DNA of 64,000 nt from Picosynechococcus sp. PCC 7002 (GCF_963860125.1 NZ_CAWLFA010000001.1:868001-932000); one strand, 5' to 3'; shown: positions 51,947-60,936, numbered from the stretch's first letter. Made by a program: numbers and translations. Notes: a model not told the origin generated them from the letters alone.

Positions 51947-52813
51947 TTACTTCGCCTTAGCTTGGTAACTGTTGAAGGTATTTTGTAGGAGCATTGCTAC
52001 GGTCATGGGGCCGATGCCACCGGGGACGGGCGTAATCTGGGCGGCGACTTGGGCGGCCTCTGTGTAGGCGACATCTCCCACCAGGCGCGATTTACCCGTT
52101 GCCGTATCGACGATGCGATTGATGCCCACATCGATCACCACAGCACCGGGCTTGATCATGTCAGCGGTAATAAATTCTGGTCTGCCAATGGCGGCTACGA
52201 GAATATCTGCTTCCCTGGTCACCGCAGCGAGGTCTTGGGTGCGAGAATGGGCGATCGCCACTGTGGCATTTGCTTCTAAAAGCATCAAGGCAATGGGTTT
52301 CCCTACCAAAATACTCCGGCCCACCACCACGGCTTTTTTCCCTTCGAGGGGGATGTGATATTCCTTGAGCAGTTCCATTACGCCGTAGGGGGTACAACTG
52401 CGCAGGCCCGGTTCGGAGCGTACAAGATGGCCTAGGTTTAAGGGGTGCAGCCCATCGGCATCCTTTTCCGGGGCAATGGTTAACAGCAAACCCACGGCAT
52501 CTAGGTGGGGCGGTAACGGCAATTGCACCAAAATCCCGTCAACTCGCTCATCTTGATTCAGGTCTTGGATCACAGCTTCAAGTTCGCTTTGGGTGGTATC
52601 GGCGGGAAAATGCTTACCAAAGGAGGCCATGCCAATCCGTTCGCAGGCGCGTTCTTTGTTACGGACATAGGCAGCGCTAGCAGGATTATCCCCAACCATC
52701 AGCACGGCGAGACCGGGGGGACGACCCATTTTTGGGGTGAGGGCCGCGATTTGGGTTTTGAGGTTTGCTTGGATTTTTTGGGCAAAGCTTTTGCCGTCAA
52801 GGATTTGTGCCAT
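51947..52813 (-). CDS. folD: methylenetetrahydrofolate dehydrogenase/cyclohydrolase
   Basis: FolD interconverts 5,10-methylene- and 10-formyl-tetrahydrofolate in one-carbon metabolism. The 288-residue bifunctional protein carries the substrate segment NPASAAYVRNKERACERIGM with the catalytic Lys, the VQLPLPPHLD motif, the PCTPYGVMELL-like block (here SCTPYGVMELLKEY), the NADP loop VVGRSILVGKPIALMLL and the final PVPGGIGPMTVAMLLQNT. All are typical. It has its own terminator. The SucD-like gene lies 81 nt upstream on the same strand. Confidence 0.96.
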   Translation of the reverse strand: MAQILDGKSFAQKIQANLKTQIAALTPKMGRPPGLAVLMVGDNPASAAYVRNKERACERIGMASFGKHFPADTTQSELEAVIQDLNQDERVDGILVQLPLPPHLDAVGLLLTIAPEKDADGLHPLNLGHLVRSEPGLRSCTPYGVMELLKEYHIPLEGKKAVVVGRSILVGKPIALMLLEANATVAIAHSRTQDLAAVTREADILVAAIGRPEFITADMIKPGAVVIDVGINRIVDTATGKSRLVGDVAYTEAAQVAAQITPVPGGIGPMTVAMLLQNTFNSYQAKAK

Positions 52814-52894
52814 GGATGTCGGGGATGCTGAGCATTTCGGTTGCCAAGTTTATCTTAGATCTGATGCTGAGGATAGGATCTAAGCGGTGCAAAT

Positions 52895-53830
52895 TTAAGG
52901 GGTCGTGGGAGCATTTTTAGGGCGACGGCTGCGACTGCGTGGGGGTTGGAGGGCTTTTTTGATCAGGGTCGGAATTTCTTTAAGATTGCGGCCAAAGGCG
53001 AGTTTTTCCCGTTTAAAGGCGCTGTGCATTTCCGCAGGGGTGTAGGTGTCGCTAATGCAGTAGGAAAGTTGGTTAGCAATAATGGTTCCGGCATCGTAGC
53101 AACTGCGCTGGATAGGCGCGTGACTGCCACAGAGATAGGTAACGACGGGGGTTTGGATCTGGTCGCGGATCAGAGGAATCAGATCGATTTCTTCTTGGGA
53201 ACCATAACGACCTAAAAGGGCGATCGCCTGGGTTTGGGGATCTTGATCGAGGTAGTGGAGCCACTGGGCAAAATGGGAACCCGGCAGATCGGCGTTGCCC
53301 ACATCCACCACATAGGATTGACCTAAACCCGCTTGATTGAGGAGAATTGCAACTTCCTGGGAGAGGCTACTAAACCGACTGAGAAGCGCAACTTCACCGG
53401 GTTGGAAATGATTAACGAAGCTTGTCCCCAGCCACAGTTGCCCCGGAATCACGAGTCCACTGCTCCCTGGCCCTAGGATCTGCACCTCTTCTTGTTGGGC
53501 TTGGCAGAGCAGGCGCACCATATCCAGGGGCGGCACTCCCGCAGAAACGATGATTAGTTGTTTAATCCCGGCGGCGATCGCCTCAAAGGCCGCATCCAAA
53601 ACCTCAAAGGGTTCGACAAAGATCAAACTGGTGGTAATCTCGCCGACCTGGGCCTTGGCTTCCATGACCAAATCAAAAATGGGAATGCCGTCAAGGGTCT
53701 CACCACCGCCCCCAGCACTGACGCCCCCAATAATCTCGGTGCCATAGGCGACCATCCGGGGGAGATAATATTGGGCGAGGGGCGTATGGATCCCTTGAAT
53801 CAAAATATTGTGATTTGTGTGCCAAGCCAT
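52895..53830 (-). CDS. degenerate succinyl-CoA synthetase alpha-like protein
   Basis: The 311-residue protein aligns along its length with SucD, the alpha subunit of succinyl-CoA synthetase (LIQGIHTPLAQYYLPRMVAY, then GVSAGGGGETLDGIPIFDLV). Key residues are lost. The CoA-binding TGSQG is THTPLA-like, GPNxPG is GPGSSG, RSGTLTYE is RFSSLSQE, the EIGG glutamate is Arg in LLGRYGS, and the phosphohistidine of GHAGAII aligns with Asp in YDAGTII. It probably does not carry out the normal phospho-His reaction. A SucC-like gene lies 46 nt upstream, so the two form a pair. It may be a new acyl-CoA-binding or regulatory protein, or be decaying. The reading frame is intact. Confidence 0.75.
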   Translation of the reverse strand: MAWHTNHNILIQGIHTPLAQYYLPRMVAYGTEIIGGVSAGGGGETLDGIPIFDLVMEAKAQVGEITTSLIFVEPFEVLDAAFEAIAAGIKQLIIVSAGVPPLDMVRLLCQAQQEEVQILGPGSSGLVIPGQLWLGTSFVNHFQPGEVALLSRFSSLSQEVAILLNQAGLGQSYVVDVGNADLPGSHFAQWLHYLDQDPQTQAIALLGRYGSQEEIDLIPLIRDQIQTPVVTYLCGSHAPIQRSCYDAGTIIANQLSYCISDTYTPAEMHSAFKREKLAFGRNLKEIPTLIKKALQPPRSRSRRPKNAPTTP

Positions 53831-53876
53831 TGCCGTTGTGTCTAAGTCCTGTGTGTGAGAAAAGTTGAAAGGCGTT

Positions 53877-55043
53877 TTAGGTTCCGGGTTTACTGAGGGC
53901 GATCGCCTGTTTGACGGCGGCCTCTAAATCTTCTTCCCAATGGCAACCAGGCGCGATCACCGGGTCAAGGGAAGGTAAACAGCGCACGATAATGTGTTGG
54001 GGCAACTCAGGTAGCTCTGGATCGGGGTCAGCATCCGGGGCGATCGCCAATTGGGGTAAACGTGCGGTTAAAGTTGCCAAAATGCGTTGGTTAATTTCTG
54101 CTTCCGCCACCAAGTTCAACAAAACCACCTTGATCTGCGGTAGTGCGGCCAATTGTTCAAGAATAATTTCGATCTGTTCATCTAGGTCGTAGGGTGAAAA
54201 CACTCGACCCTGGGCGCGGGGGCCAAGGAGCCAACAGCAGGCTGGATGACCCTTGAGATCATGGAGCATATCCCAAATCACCGCCGCTGCCCCCACCCCA
54301 TAACAAACAATGCCCACCGCGCCCCCCTGGACATCATGTTGCCAAGAGAGGGGGGCCGCCTCTGGGGTAAAGCTGAGTTGGTTTTGGTGCTCGTAAAATA
54401 GGGCGATTTCAGGGTGCTTACGGAGGGCCGTATCGTGAACCGTGACCTTACCATCAAGGGCCATTAATTCCCCTGCTTGGTTAATGCCCAGGGGATTGAT
54501 TTCCACCAATTCCAAGTCCTTGGCAAGGAGCAGATCGTACATTTTTTTGATGATGTCGCTCAAGGCGGGCACCAATGCGCCCCGGATGCCCATTTTGTTG
54601 AGGAGATGGCGCGCTTGGAACGGGGAGAAAAAGTCTTTGATCACCACTTGATGGAGGTTCGCCAAAAGCTGATCGATTTCCATGCCGCCGTGGGCTGACC
54701 CCAAAAGCACAGGCCGCTGCAATTCGTAGTCTAAAACCACCGCCAAGAAAATTTCCTGCTTGCGTTCGTAGTGGGCCTCGGCCAGTAAAACATCAGGGTA
54801 TTGCCCGGCGATCGCCAAATTAAAAATATTCCGCGCGGCGGCGATCGCATCGATGGTATTCTGCACCCGTTTAATGCCCCCAGCTTTACCCCGTCCCCCA
54901 GCCCGCACCTGGGACTTCAGCACAATGGGATAGGGAATTTGCAACTGTTTCAGTTCCCGGGGATCCGCAATAATCTGGGACGGCAACGTGGGTATCCCCA
55001 CCTGTTCAAAAAGTTGTTTTGCTTGGTATTCGAGCAATTCCAT
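53877..55043 (-). CDS. divergent succinyl-CoA synthetase beta-like protein
   Basis: I use ATG 55043, giving 388 residues that begin MELLEYQAKQLFEQVGIPTL like SucC. The ATP-grasp domain is well kept: YPIVLKSQVRAGGRGKAGGI, then LAKDLELVEINPLGI with the metal-binding Glu and Asn, and MALDGKV. The C-terminal domain that contacts alpha and carries the CoA-ligase active site is divergent: the usual GNIGCMVNGAGLAM is here GAVGIVCYGVGAAAVIW. The protein may still bind nucleotide. It is the first gene of a two-gene unit with the SucD-like gene. Its partner has lost the phosphohistidine, so normal SCS activity is doubtful. Confidence 0.78.
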   Translation of the reverse strand: MELLEYQAKQLFEQVGIPTLPSQIIADPRELKQLQIPYPIVLKSQVRAGGRGKAGGIKRVQNTIDAIAAARNIFNLAIAGQYPDVLLAEAHYERKQEIFLAVVLDYELQRPVLLGSAHGGMEIDQLLANLHQVVIKDFFSPFQARHLLNKMGIRGALVPALSDIIKKMYDLLLAKDLELVEINPLGINQAGELMALDGKVTVHDTALRKHPEIALFYEHQNQLSFTPEAAPLSWQHDVQGGAVGIVCYGVGAAAVIWDMLHDLKGHPACCWLLGPRAQGRVFSPYDLDEQIEIILEQLAALPQIKVVLLNLVAEAEINQRILATLTARLPQLAIAPDADPDPELPELPQHIIVRCLPSLDPVIAPGCHWEEDLEAAVKQAIALSKPGT

Positions 55044-55328
55044 TAGCGCAGAGGCAACCTCTATATTTCTCAACTCAAGCCTAACTTAAAACCTGAACCC
55101 TAGTCATCAAGGCCAGAGGTTCCAGTGCCGAGGCGCAACGATTAGGCTTTATCTTTTTTCACGTATTTGGGTAATTAGGCGAACAAGGGAAAAAAGTTAA
55201 TTGCAGTTAAAGAAATGGTGTTTTTTAGATTAAGTTTTATCTGGGATCTCAACGGATTATTTAGGGTTATTTGCACCCAATAAATTCTGAGCCATTCGCC
55301 CCCAGGACAAGCCATGGATCGCGGCGGT

Positions 55329-55961
55329 CTAGCCGGGAAAATACAAATCTAGTTTTTGTTTTAGGCGGATTTGAGCTTCAAACAGATTTGGGTAAGCTTC
55401 TCCCCGGTGGGTACGGTGATCATAAAGGAGATTCTCGCCCGCAAAATGATCTGGATCGCAAACATAGCTGATTAGATTTAACCCCAAAGCTCGATTTTCA
55501 AAGATCAAGACCGGAAGCAAGGATGGGTCGGGCACGGCATAGCCAAACCGGGCGATCGCCTTTTCGGCCACCGTAACACCAATAATCGTTTCATCGCCCC
55601 AGAGAATCTCACTATCGGGAATCGTCAAAGCATAAAACCAGAGGCGATCGAGGGCTTGCCAGTCCGTTGCCGTGGCCCGTTTGGTCAAATTTTCCCAGCG
55701 ACTGGGGTCAGGTTTTAACAAGGTCGCAAAGGCTGCCACCAAACCATGACTCGGTTGATAGCCAGCGGCGGTACGGTGCAGTAACGCCTCAATGTAATAC
55801 CCCCGGCGCTGTTCTCGACAAATGACCTTGAGGCTCCCCTGGGCATCCGCAATTTCCCACCAAAGTAGTTGCAGAGGCTCCCCATAGGCTTGGGTACAAA
55901 CCCGTTGGAGCTGGACTTCAGGATCTTGGCCCGTGGTGTGGGTCGTTGGGGACATGGACAA
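55329..55961 (-). CDS. conserved hypothetical protein
   Basis: A 210-residue soluble protein that I do not recognise. It is rich in Trp and aromatic residues (LQLLWWEIADAQGSLKVICR, RWENLTKRATATDWQALDRL), has no signal peptide, membrane helix or known catalytic motif, and has a short polar start (MSMSPTTHTTGQDPEVQ). Met3 is an alternative start. It lies alone between the SucC-like gene and phoX on the same strand. The base and codon use look like its neighbours, so it is probably a genuine conserved gene. Confidence 0.65.
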   Translation of the reverse strand: MSMSPTTHTTGQDPEVQLQRVCTQAYGEPLQLLWWEIADAQGSLKVICREQRRGYYIEALLHRTAAGYQPSHGLVAAFATLLKPDPSRWENLTKRATATDWQALDRLWFYALTIPDSEILWGDETIIGVTVAEKAIARFGYAVPDPSLLPVLIFENRALGLNLISYVCDPDHFAGENLLYDHRTHRGEAYPNLFEAQIRLKQKLDLYFPG

Positions 55962-56019
55962 AAATTGGGTGGTGACAGAGCAAAATCCAGCTTAACCCCT
56001 AGGCCGATAAAAGAGAAAA

Positions 56020-56049
56020 GTCACCCCAGAGTTGAACCGTTGGGGTGAC
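56020..56049 (-). terminator. rho-independent terminator of phoX
   Basis: A perfect 9-bp stem (GTCACCCCA with TGGGGTGAC) around 12 nt, followed on the minus strand by TTTTC and a pyrimidine tract. It lies 40 nt past the phoX stop. Confidence 0.8.
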
Positions 56050-56088
56050 CGAACTGTAACGCCAAATCCTAACTAAATCATCAAAGTG

Positions 56089-57924
56089 CTATGAGCCAAC
56101 GATGCCGCCATCTTTACGGGTGATGACCACGGTGCTATCCCGGGGCACCATCCCACTCCCCTGGGGAGCCGGGAAATTGGTGGTGGCTGGGTTGCCATCG
56201 CCTGGGTGCTGCACGTTAATAAACATCGTGCGACGCTCTGGGGTCACCGTAATCCCCGTTACTTCGCAATCTGTCACCCCAGTAAAGAGACGCCGAATTT
56301 CCTTGGTATTGGTATCCGCTACGAGCAGTTGGTCATTCAAGCCGTCCTTCTGGGCACCGTCGGTTTGGATAAAGAGACGGCCATCGGGGTCAGCCCATAG
56401 TCCATCGGGAGAGGCAAAAGATTCTTCGGTGCCATGGGTATCTTGGGCGATCGCAAAAATATCCCAGGTGAAGGTTGTCCCCACGTGGCGATCGCTATCC
56501 TGCCAGCGAATAATGTGGCCATCAGGATTCGGTGCCAGGGGGTTCGCCGCATCAGCTTCCGTGCGACGGCTATTGTTAGTGAGGGCACAATAAACGTTTT
56601 CCTCGGTGCCGACAGTGATCCATTCCGGACGATCCATCGGCGTTGCCCCAGCCGCATCTGCCGCTAAGCGAGTATACACAAGGATTTCAGCCTGGTCTTG
56701 GAATTTTCCTTGTAAGGCTGGGTTATCCATGCTGAGGGGTAACCACTCTCCAGAGCCATCATCGTTGAACTTGGCAACATACAACTGGCCTTCATCGAAG
56801 GGACTGATCCCCCGCGCCCGCATTGACTGCCAATTGTTTGCCGAAACGAACTTGTAAATGTAGTCAAAGCGTTCATCGTCACCCATATAGCAGACCACAC
56901 GACCGCCACGACCAACGACAATTTCTGCCCCTTCATGCTTAAAACGACCAAGGGCTGTGCGCTTCACAGGGGTCTGGTTGGGATCCATCGGATCAATTTC
57001 GACGACCCAACCAAAGCGGTTTTCTTCATTTTTGTAGGCCGCCTTTGACAAGTCGAATCGCTCGTCATAGTTTGCCCAACCATAGCGAGAACTGCTGGCG
57101 AGTCCATAGCGGGTCTGGGCTTCGGTGGGCGTCCATTCTCCGGTTGCCCCAAAGTAGGTGTTGAAGTTTTCCTCACAGGTGAGGTAGGTGCCCCAGGGAG
57201 TGTGACCGTTAGAACAGTTATTGATAGTCCCTTTCGGCGCATTGCCCGCTGCCGTTTTTAGGAGAGGATGATTTGCTGCAGGGCCACTGAAGGCCATGGG
57301 GGTATTGGCATGGATCCGGCGGGCATAGTTACTGCGAACCACTTCCCAAACGCCACGATTATTTTTCTTAATTTCAACGACGGAGGCACCATGGGCATGT
57401 TGAGACAATCGCACATCCTCAAGGCTGGCGGGATCTGCTTTACCCAGGACGTGTTCGTTGATGCCAAATTCGTGGTTAATTGCCAACAAACCATGGTCAT
57501 TGTTGTTGCCGAGGGGGAAAAACCACATCCCATCGTGGCCGATGCCAATCTGCTGGGCCTGTTCGTCGGCGGTGGGTCGGGTGTTGGGGTCGCCATTGTA
57601 TTCGGGGCCACCGGGTTGGATGGGGGTACCCCAGGGGATCAACACTTGGTATTGGTAGTCACTGGAAATACTGGGGACGGGGCCATTGCCTTGGGCTAGG
57701 GTTACAGCATTGAATCCCAAAAGGGGACTGGTGCGCCGTTGGGCAACTTGGGTGGCGGCGGTGCTGGGTTTGAGGACGCTATTGCCGGCGATCGCCCCGA
57801 TAAAACCAGCGGCGGAGAGCATCATGCTTTTTTGGAGCATACTCCGGCGGGAGAATCGCGCCTTGAAAATATCTTGGAAAGGACGATTATTTGAATAATT
57901 ACTTCTGCCGTCGTCGTGAATCAT
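56089..57924 (-). CDS. phoX: PhoX-family alkaline phosphatase (DUF839), Tat-exported
   Basis: A 611-residue secreted phosphatase. The N-terminus has a twin-arginine signal: FSRRSMLQ with Arg26-Arg27, followed by a hydrophobic stretch (MMLSAAGFIGAIAGNSVL). The body shows the PhoX pattern, for example DGMWFFPLGNNNDHGLLAIN, HAHGASVVEIKK, NCSNGHTPWGTYLTCEEN and a late GLWADPDGRLFIQTDG. PhoX is a calcium- and iron-dependent monoesterase that releases phosphate from organic sources under starvation. A candidate Pho box lies about 300 nt upstream, and a terminator follows. It is apparently monocistronic. Confidence 0.93.
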   Translation of the reverse strand: MIHDDGRSNYSNNRPFQDIFKARFSRRSMLQKSMMLSAAGFIGAIAGNSVLKPSTAATQVAQRRTSPLLGFNAVTLAQGNGPVPSISSDYQYQVLIPWGTPIQPGGPEYNGDPNTRPTADEQAQQIGIGHDGMWFFPLGNNNDHGLLAINHEFGINEHVLGKADPASLEDVRLSQHAHGASVVEIKKNNRGVWEVVRSNYARRIHANTPMAFSGPAANHPLLKTAAGNAPKGTINNCSNGHTPWGTYLTCEENFNTYFGATGEWTPTEAQTRYGLASSSRYGWANYDERFDLSKAAYKNEENRFGWVVEIDPMDPNQTPVKRTALGRFKHEGAEIVVGRGGRVVCYMGDDERFDYIYKFVSANNWQSMRARGISPFDEGQLYVAKFNDDGSGEWLPLSMDNPALQGKFQDQAEILVYTRLAADAAGATPMDRPEWITVGTEENVYCALTNNSRRTEADAANPLAPNPDGHIIRWQDSDRHVGTTFTWDIFAIAQDTHGTEESFASPDGLWADPDGRLFIQTDGAQKDGLNDQLLVADTNTKEIRRLFTGVTDCEVTGITVTPERRTMFINVQHPGDGNPATTNFPAPQGSGMVPRDSTVVITRKDGGIVGS

Positions 57925-58219
57925 GATTGTAGGGTGCTTAGTTTACAGCGTCTCAAAGATGTTTTAAGGAAAAAATATTTTAATTTGCCCCTGATTTTGA
58001 TTTTGAATATTGAGTGTTTACCATAAAGAATTATGCCATTATTTTTTTATGGCGAATCAATTCCCAAAATACACTTTTATCCAAATGAATGTCCTTAAAC
58101 AGGAAGTGGTTAGAGCCTTTTAAATATTGTTTTAAACAAAGGCTTTAGCCGTGGTTAGAAAACATCTAATCAGTTAAATGGGCAGACATAGAGGATGCCG
58201 ATTACAATTATCACCATGG

Positions 58220-58238
58220 GAATTAAGTAGAAATTAAG
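58220..58238 (-). promoter_or_regulatory. candidate Pho box upstream of phoX
   Basis: On the minus strand CTTAATTT, 3 nt, CTTAATTC: two repeats with the 11-nt period of the cyanobacterial Pho box (consensus PyTTAAPyPy and T or A). A further TTAA occurs 22 nt away in phase. It lies about 300 nt before the phoX start, which is far. The match is to consensus only. Confidence 0.4.
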
Positions 58239-58398
58239 ATTGACCAGTTAAAACTTTAAATTTTCTTTCAATCCGTTTAAGAAAGAAGCCGATCTATTGA
58301 ATTTAAAATCGATAATTACGGTATATTTTTAGGCTGCTCGTTTTGCGAACAGGCACCCGTCACTACCCCAAGGCGATCGCCCCGCTGCGGATTTTCCC

Positions 58399-58404
58399 TA
58401 TAAT
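58399..58404 (+). promoter_or_regulatory. candidate -10 box of the radical SAM gene
   Basis: Perfect TATAAT 39 nt before the start codon. No consensus -35 is seen. Confidence 0.45.
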
Positions 58405-58443
58405 GAGAGTTAACTTATGTAACAACGCCTGCTCATTTTCACC

Positions 58444-60012
58444 ATGACTCAGCGCCTCCTCTACGTCCGCCTCCCTTGCAATCCCATCTTTCCCATTGGC
58501 GTGGTGTACCTAGCAGATCATGTCCATAAGCTCTTCCCGAACCTCGAACAAAAGATTTTCGACCTGGGGGCTGTACCGCCCCTAGACTACAAAAAAGCCC
58601 TCGATGACTGTATCGCTGCTTTTAAGCCGACACTGCTGGTCTTTTCCTGGCGCGATATCCAGATCTATGCCCCTGTGGGTGGCCGGGGTGGTAACCCTTT
58701 ACAAAACTCCTTTGAGATTTTCTACGCAAAAAATCCCTTCATTAAGCTGAGGGGAGCCTTCGGAGGCCTGAAGGTGATGGCTGCCTACTACGGCGAACTG
58801 TGGCGCAACCTGGGACTCATCAAACGCGGTCTTCAAAAAGCCCAACAGTATAATCCTGAAGCCCAGATGGTCGTTGGCGGCGGGGCAGTCAGTGTCTTCT
58901 ATGAACAACTGAAAACCGCGTTGCCGAAAGGGGCAATCGTCTCCATCGGCGAAGGGGAGACCCTACTAGAACGCCTACTCCGGGGCCAAGACTTTAGCGA
59001 TCAACGTTGCTATGTTGTGGGTCAGGCAGAGCTACGCCCCGGCATGATCCACGAAGAACCCACCCCCATCGAAAAAACCGCTTGCAATTACCAGTACATT
59101 GCTGAAATTTGGCCGGAGTTTGATTATTATCTCCAGGAAAATGATTTTTACATCGGTGTCCAGACGAAACGGGGCTGCCCCCACAATTGTTGCTACTGCG
59201 TCTACACCGTCGTCGAAGGGAAGCAAGTCCGGGTCAATCCAGCGGCGGAAGTGGTGGCAGAAATGCGCCAACTCTACAATCGGGGGATCCGCAATTTCTG
59301 GTTTACCGATGCCCAGTTTATCCCGGCGAAAAAGTACATGGATGATGTGGTGGAACTGCTCCAGGCGATCCGCGATTCGGGCATGGACGATATTCACTGG
59401 GCTTCCTACATCCGCGCCGATAATCTGACCCCAGAAATCTGCGATCTGATGGTAGAAACGGGGATGAATTATTTCGAGATTGGCATCACCAGTGGCTCCC
59501 AGGAACTCGTGCGGAAAATGCGCATGGGCTACAATCTGCGGCGAGTCTTACAAAACTGCCGGGATCTCAAAGCGGCGGGCTTTAATGATGTGGTCTCGGT
59601 GAATTATTCCTTTAACGTCATTGATGAGACCTTTGATACGATCCGCCAAACCATTGCCTACCACCGGGAACTCGAAAAAATCTTCGGGGTCGATAAGGTA
59701 GAACCCGCCATTTTCTTCATTGGCCTCCAGCCCCACACCCACCTTGAACAATATGCCTTTGATCAAGAAGTGCTAAAGCCGGACTATAACCCCATGAGTT
59801 TGATGCCCTGGACGGCGAAAAAACTCCTGTGGAACCCGGAACCCCTCGGTTCTTTCTTTGGGGAAGTGTGTCTCCAGGCGTGGCGGCAAAACCCCAATGA
59901 TTTTGGTCGGGAAGTGATGGTAATTCTAGAGGCTCGTTTGGGGCGATCGCCTTTGGAAGAAGCCCTAACGGCGAAAATTGTGTCCCAAAAGCCGACTCTG
60001 ATCCCTGCTTAA
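58444..60012 (+). CDS. radical SAM protein with N-terminal B12-binding-like domain
   Basis: A 522-residue protein. Residues about 1-200 have a Rossmann-like domain of the cobalamin-binding type (MVVGGGAVSVFYEQL, VSIGEGETLLERLL) but no DxHxxG motif, so cobalamin may be bound without histidine or not at all. The radical SAM core (about 238-480) has the 4Fe-4S cysteines in GCPHNCCYC (Cys245, Cys249, Cys252) and later FWFTDAQFIP and the ITSGSQELVRKM motif. B12/radical SAM proteins methylate or rearrange unreactive carbons; a substrate is not deducible. It is divergent from phoX. The following secreted-protein gene starts 130 nt downstream. Confidence 0.85.
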   Translation: MTQRLLYVRLPCNPIFPIGVVYLADHVHKLFPNLEQKIFDLGAVPPLDYKKALDDCIAAFKPTLLVFSWRDIQIYAPVGGRGGNPLQNSFEIFYAKNPFIKLRGAFGGLKVMAAYYGELWRNLGLIKRGLQKAQQYNPEAQMVVGGGAVSVFYEQLKTALPKGAIVSIGEGETLLERLLRGQDFSDQRCYVVGQAELRPGMIHEEPTPIEKTACNYQYIAEIWPEFDYYLQENDFYIGVQTKRGCPHNCCYCVYTVVEGKQVRVNPAAEVVAEMRQLYNRGIRNFWFTDAQFIPAKKYMDDVVELLQAIRDSGMDDIHWASYIRADNLTPEICDLMVETGMNYFEIGITSGSQELVRKMRMGYNLRRVLQNCRDLKAAGFNDVVSVNYSFNVIDETFDTIRQTIAYHRELEKIFGVDKVEPAIFFIGLQPHTHLEQYAFDQEVLKPDYNPMSLMPWTAKKLLWNPEPLGSFFGEVCLQAWRQNPNDFGREVMVILEARLGRSPLEEALTAKIVSQKPTLIPA

Positions 60013-60128
60013 ATGTTTAATCTCGGTGGGTCATGGGTTCGGAATCTTCAGGACTGGGGGTCAGCATTTGCGTTTGGCCAAATCTTTAATAAGATTGTCA
60101 AAAAAGCCTATTTACCCCGTCTGTTTAC

Positions 60129-60133
60129 GGAGG
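60129..60133 (+). promoter_or_regulatory. ribosome-binding site that sets the SPOR-like gene start
   Basis: GGAGG lies 9 nt before the GTG at 60143. This favours the GTG over an in-frame GTG at 60026 and places the hydrophobic signal at the N-terminus. Confidence 0.7.
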
Positions 60134-60142
60134 AAAAGATCG

Positions 60143-60874
60143 GTGTTGAAGTCTTGCCCTAATCTGTGTCCCCTATTGGCTGTTCTTGGGGGATTTGTGC
60201 TGCTTTCGCCTGGGGCGATCGCCCAAGAAGTTTTCACCTTTGAGCCGTTACCCCCGGTCCCCCCAGTGATTCCTCTCTGGGAAGACCCCCCCGCCTCAGA
60301 ACCTGTGTTTTACGATGGCCCTGCAACGACGGTGGCCCCTGGTCAAGAGTACATTTTTGAGGCTCCGGCTCCCACCGCGTCCCCTCCGGCATTCGTCCCC
60401 TCGACGCCGCGGTCAAGCGCCCGCTACCGGGTTGAAGTAGTCGGATCTAGTCCCTTGATGTTGGCAACGGTGCGCCAGGTGGAGCCAACTGCTTTCGTGA
60501 AAGGCGATCGCATCCAGGCTGGTTTGTTTTCTGAGCGCGAAAATGCAGAAACGCTGCGGGCCAACCTCCAAGCCAGTGGCATTGCTGCCCAGATTACAGA
60601 CATGGGTTCCGGGGATTCATTCGCTGCCAATAGCACCACAGCAGCCAACAGCCATGGGGGTTATTTTGTGGCGATTCCCAGCCGTGGCCAGGGCCAAGAC
60701 ATTCAAGACCAACTGCGGCGCATGGGCATTCAACAGGATCTGATCGAAGCAAAAAGCGCTCCCCGGGGGCCTCACATCGCCATCGGTCCTTTTGCTCAAC
60801 GGGAAGAGGCAGAGTTGATGAATGTGCGGGTACGCCTCATGGATCTCGATGGTCGCCTGTATTTCCGCAACTAG
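60143..60874 (+). CDS. secreted or periplasmic SPOR-like protein
   Basis: I start this gene at GTG 60143, behind a strong GGAGG, which gives 243 residues. The product opens MLKSCPNLCPLLAVLGGFVL and ends its signal at GAIAQ, a typical Sec signal peptide. A Pro/Ala-rich linker follows (about 30-90). The C-terminal half contains two SPOR-like units (about 105-170 and 175-243; VKGDRIQAGLFSERENAETL and GPHIAIGPFAQREEAELMNV), which bind denuded glycan of septal peptidoglycan. A cell-wall role is therefore likely. The longer frame from 60026 would add 39 basic residues and lacks a ribosome-binding site. Confidence 0.75.
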   Translation: MLKSCPNLCPLLAVLGGFVLLSPGAIAQEVFTFEPLPPVPPVIPLWEDPPASEPVFYDGPATTVAPGQEYIFEAPAPTASPPAFVPSTPRSSARYRVEVVGSSPLMLATVRQVEPTAFVKGDRIQAGLFSERENAETLRANLQASGIAAQITDMGSGDSFAANSTTAANSHGGYFVAIPSRGQGQDIQDQLRRMGIQQDLIEAKSAPRGPHIAIGPFAQREEAELMNVRVRLMDLDGRLYFRN

Positions 60875-60936
60875 CTTTCATCGGCTTTCCCTTACAATCG
60901 GAACACACTTGATTTGTCGTTTTTTTCAGAAAAACC

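Larger units (their letters stand above)
57925..58443. other. 519-nt divergent intergenic region between phoX and the radical SAM gene
   Basis: AT-rich. It contains a candidate Pho box (58220-58238, minus strand), an inverted repeat AGCCTTT-N17-AAAGGCT at 58114-58144, a TATAAT at 58399-58404 serving the radical SAM gene, and one HIP1 site near 58372. No tRNA or ORF with coding character. Confidence 0.5.

Noticed and set aside
60026..60142. Upstream GTG start of the SPOR-like protein
   Set aside because: It would place 39 mostly basic residues ahead of the signal peptide and lacks a ribosome-binding site, whereas GGAGG precedes the GTG at 60143.
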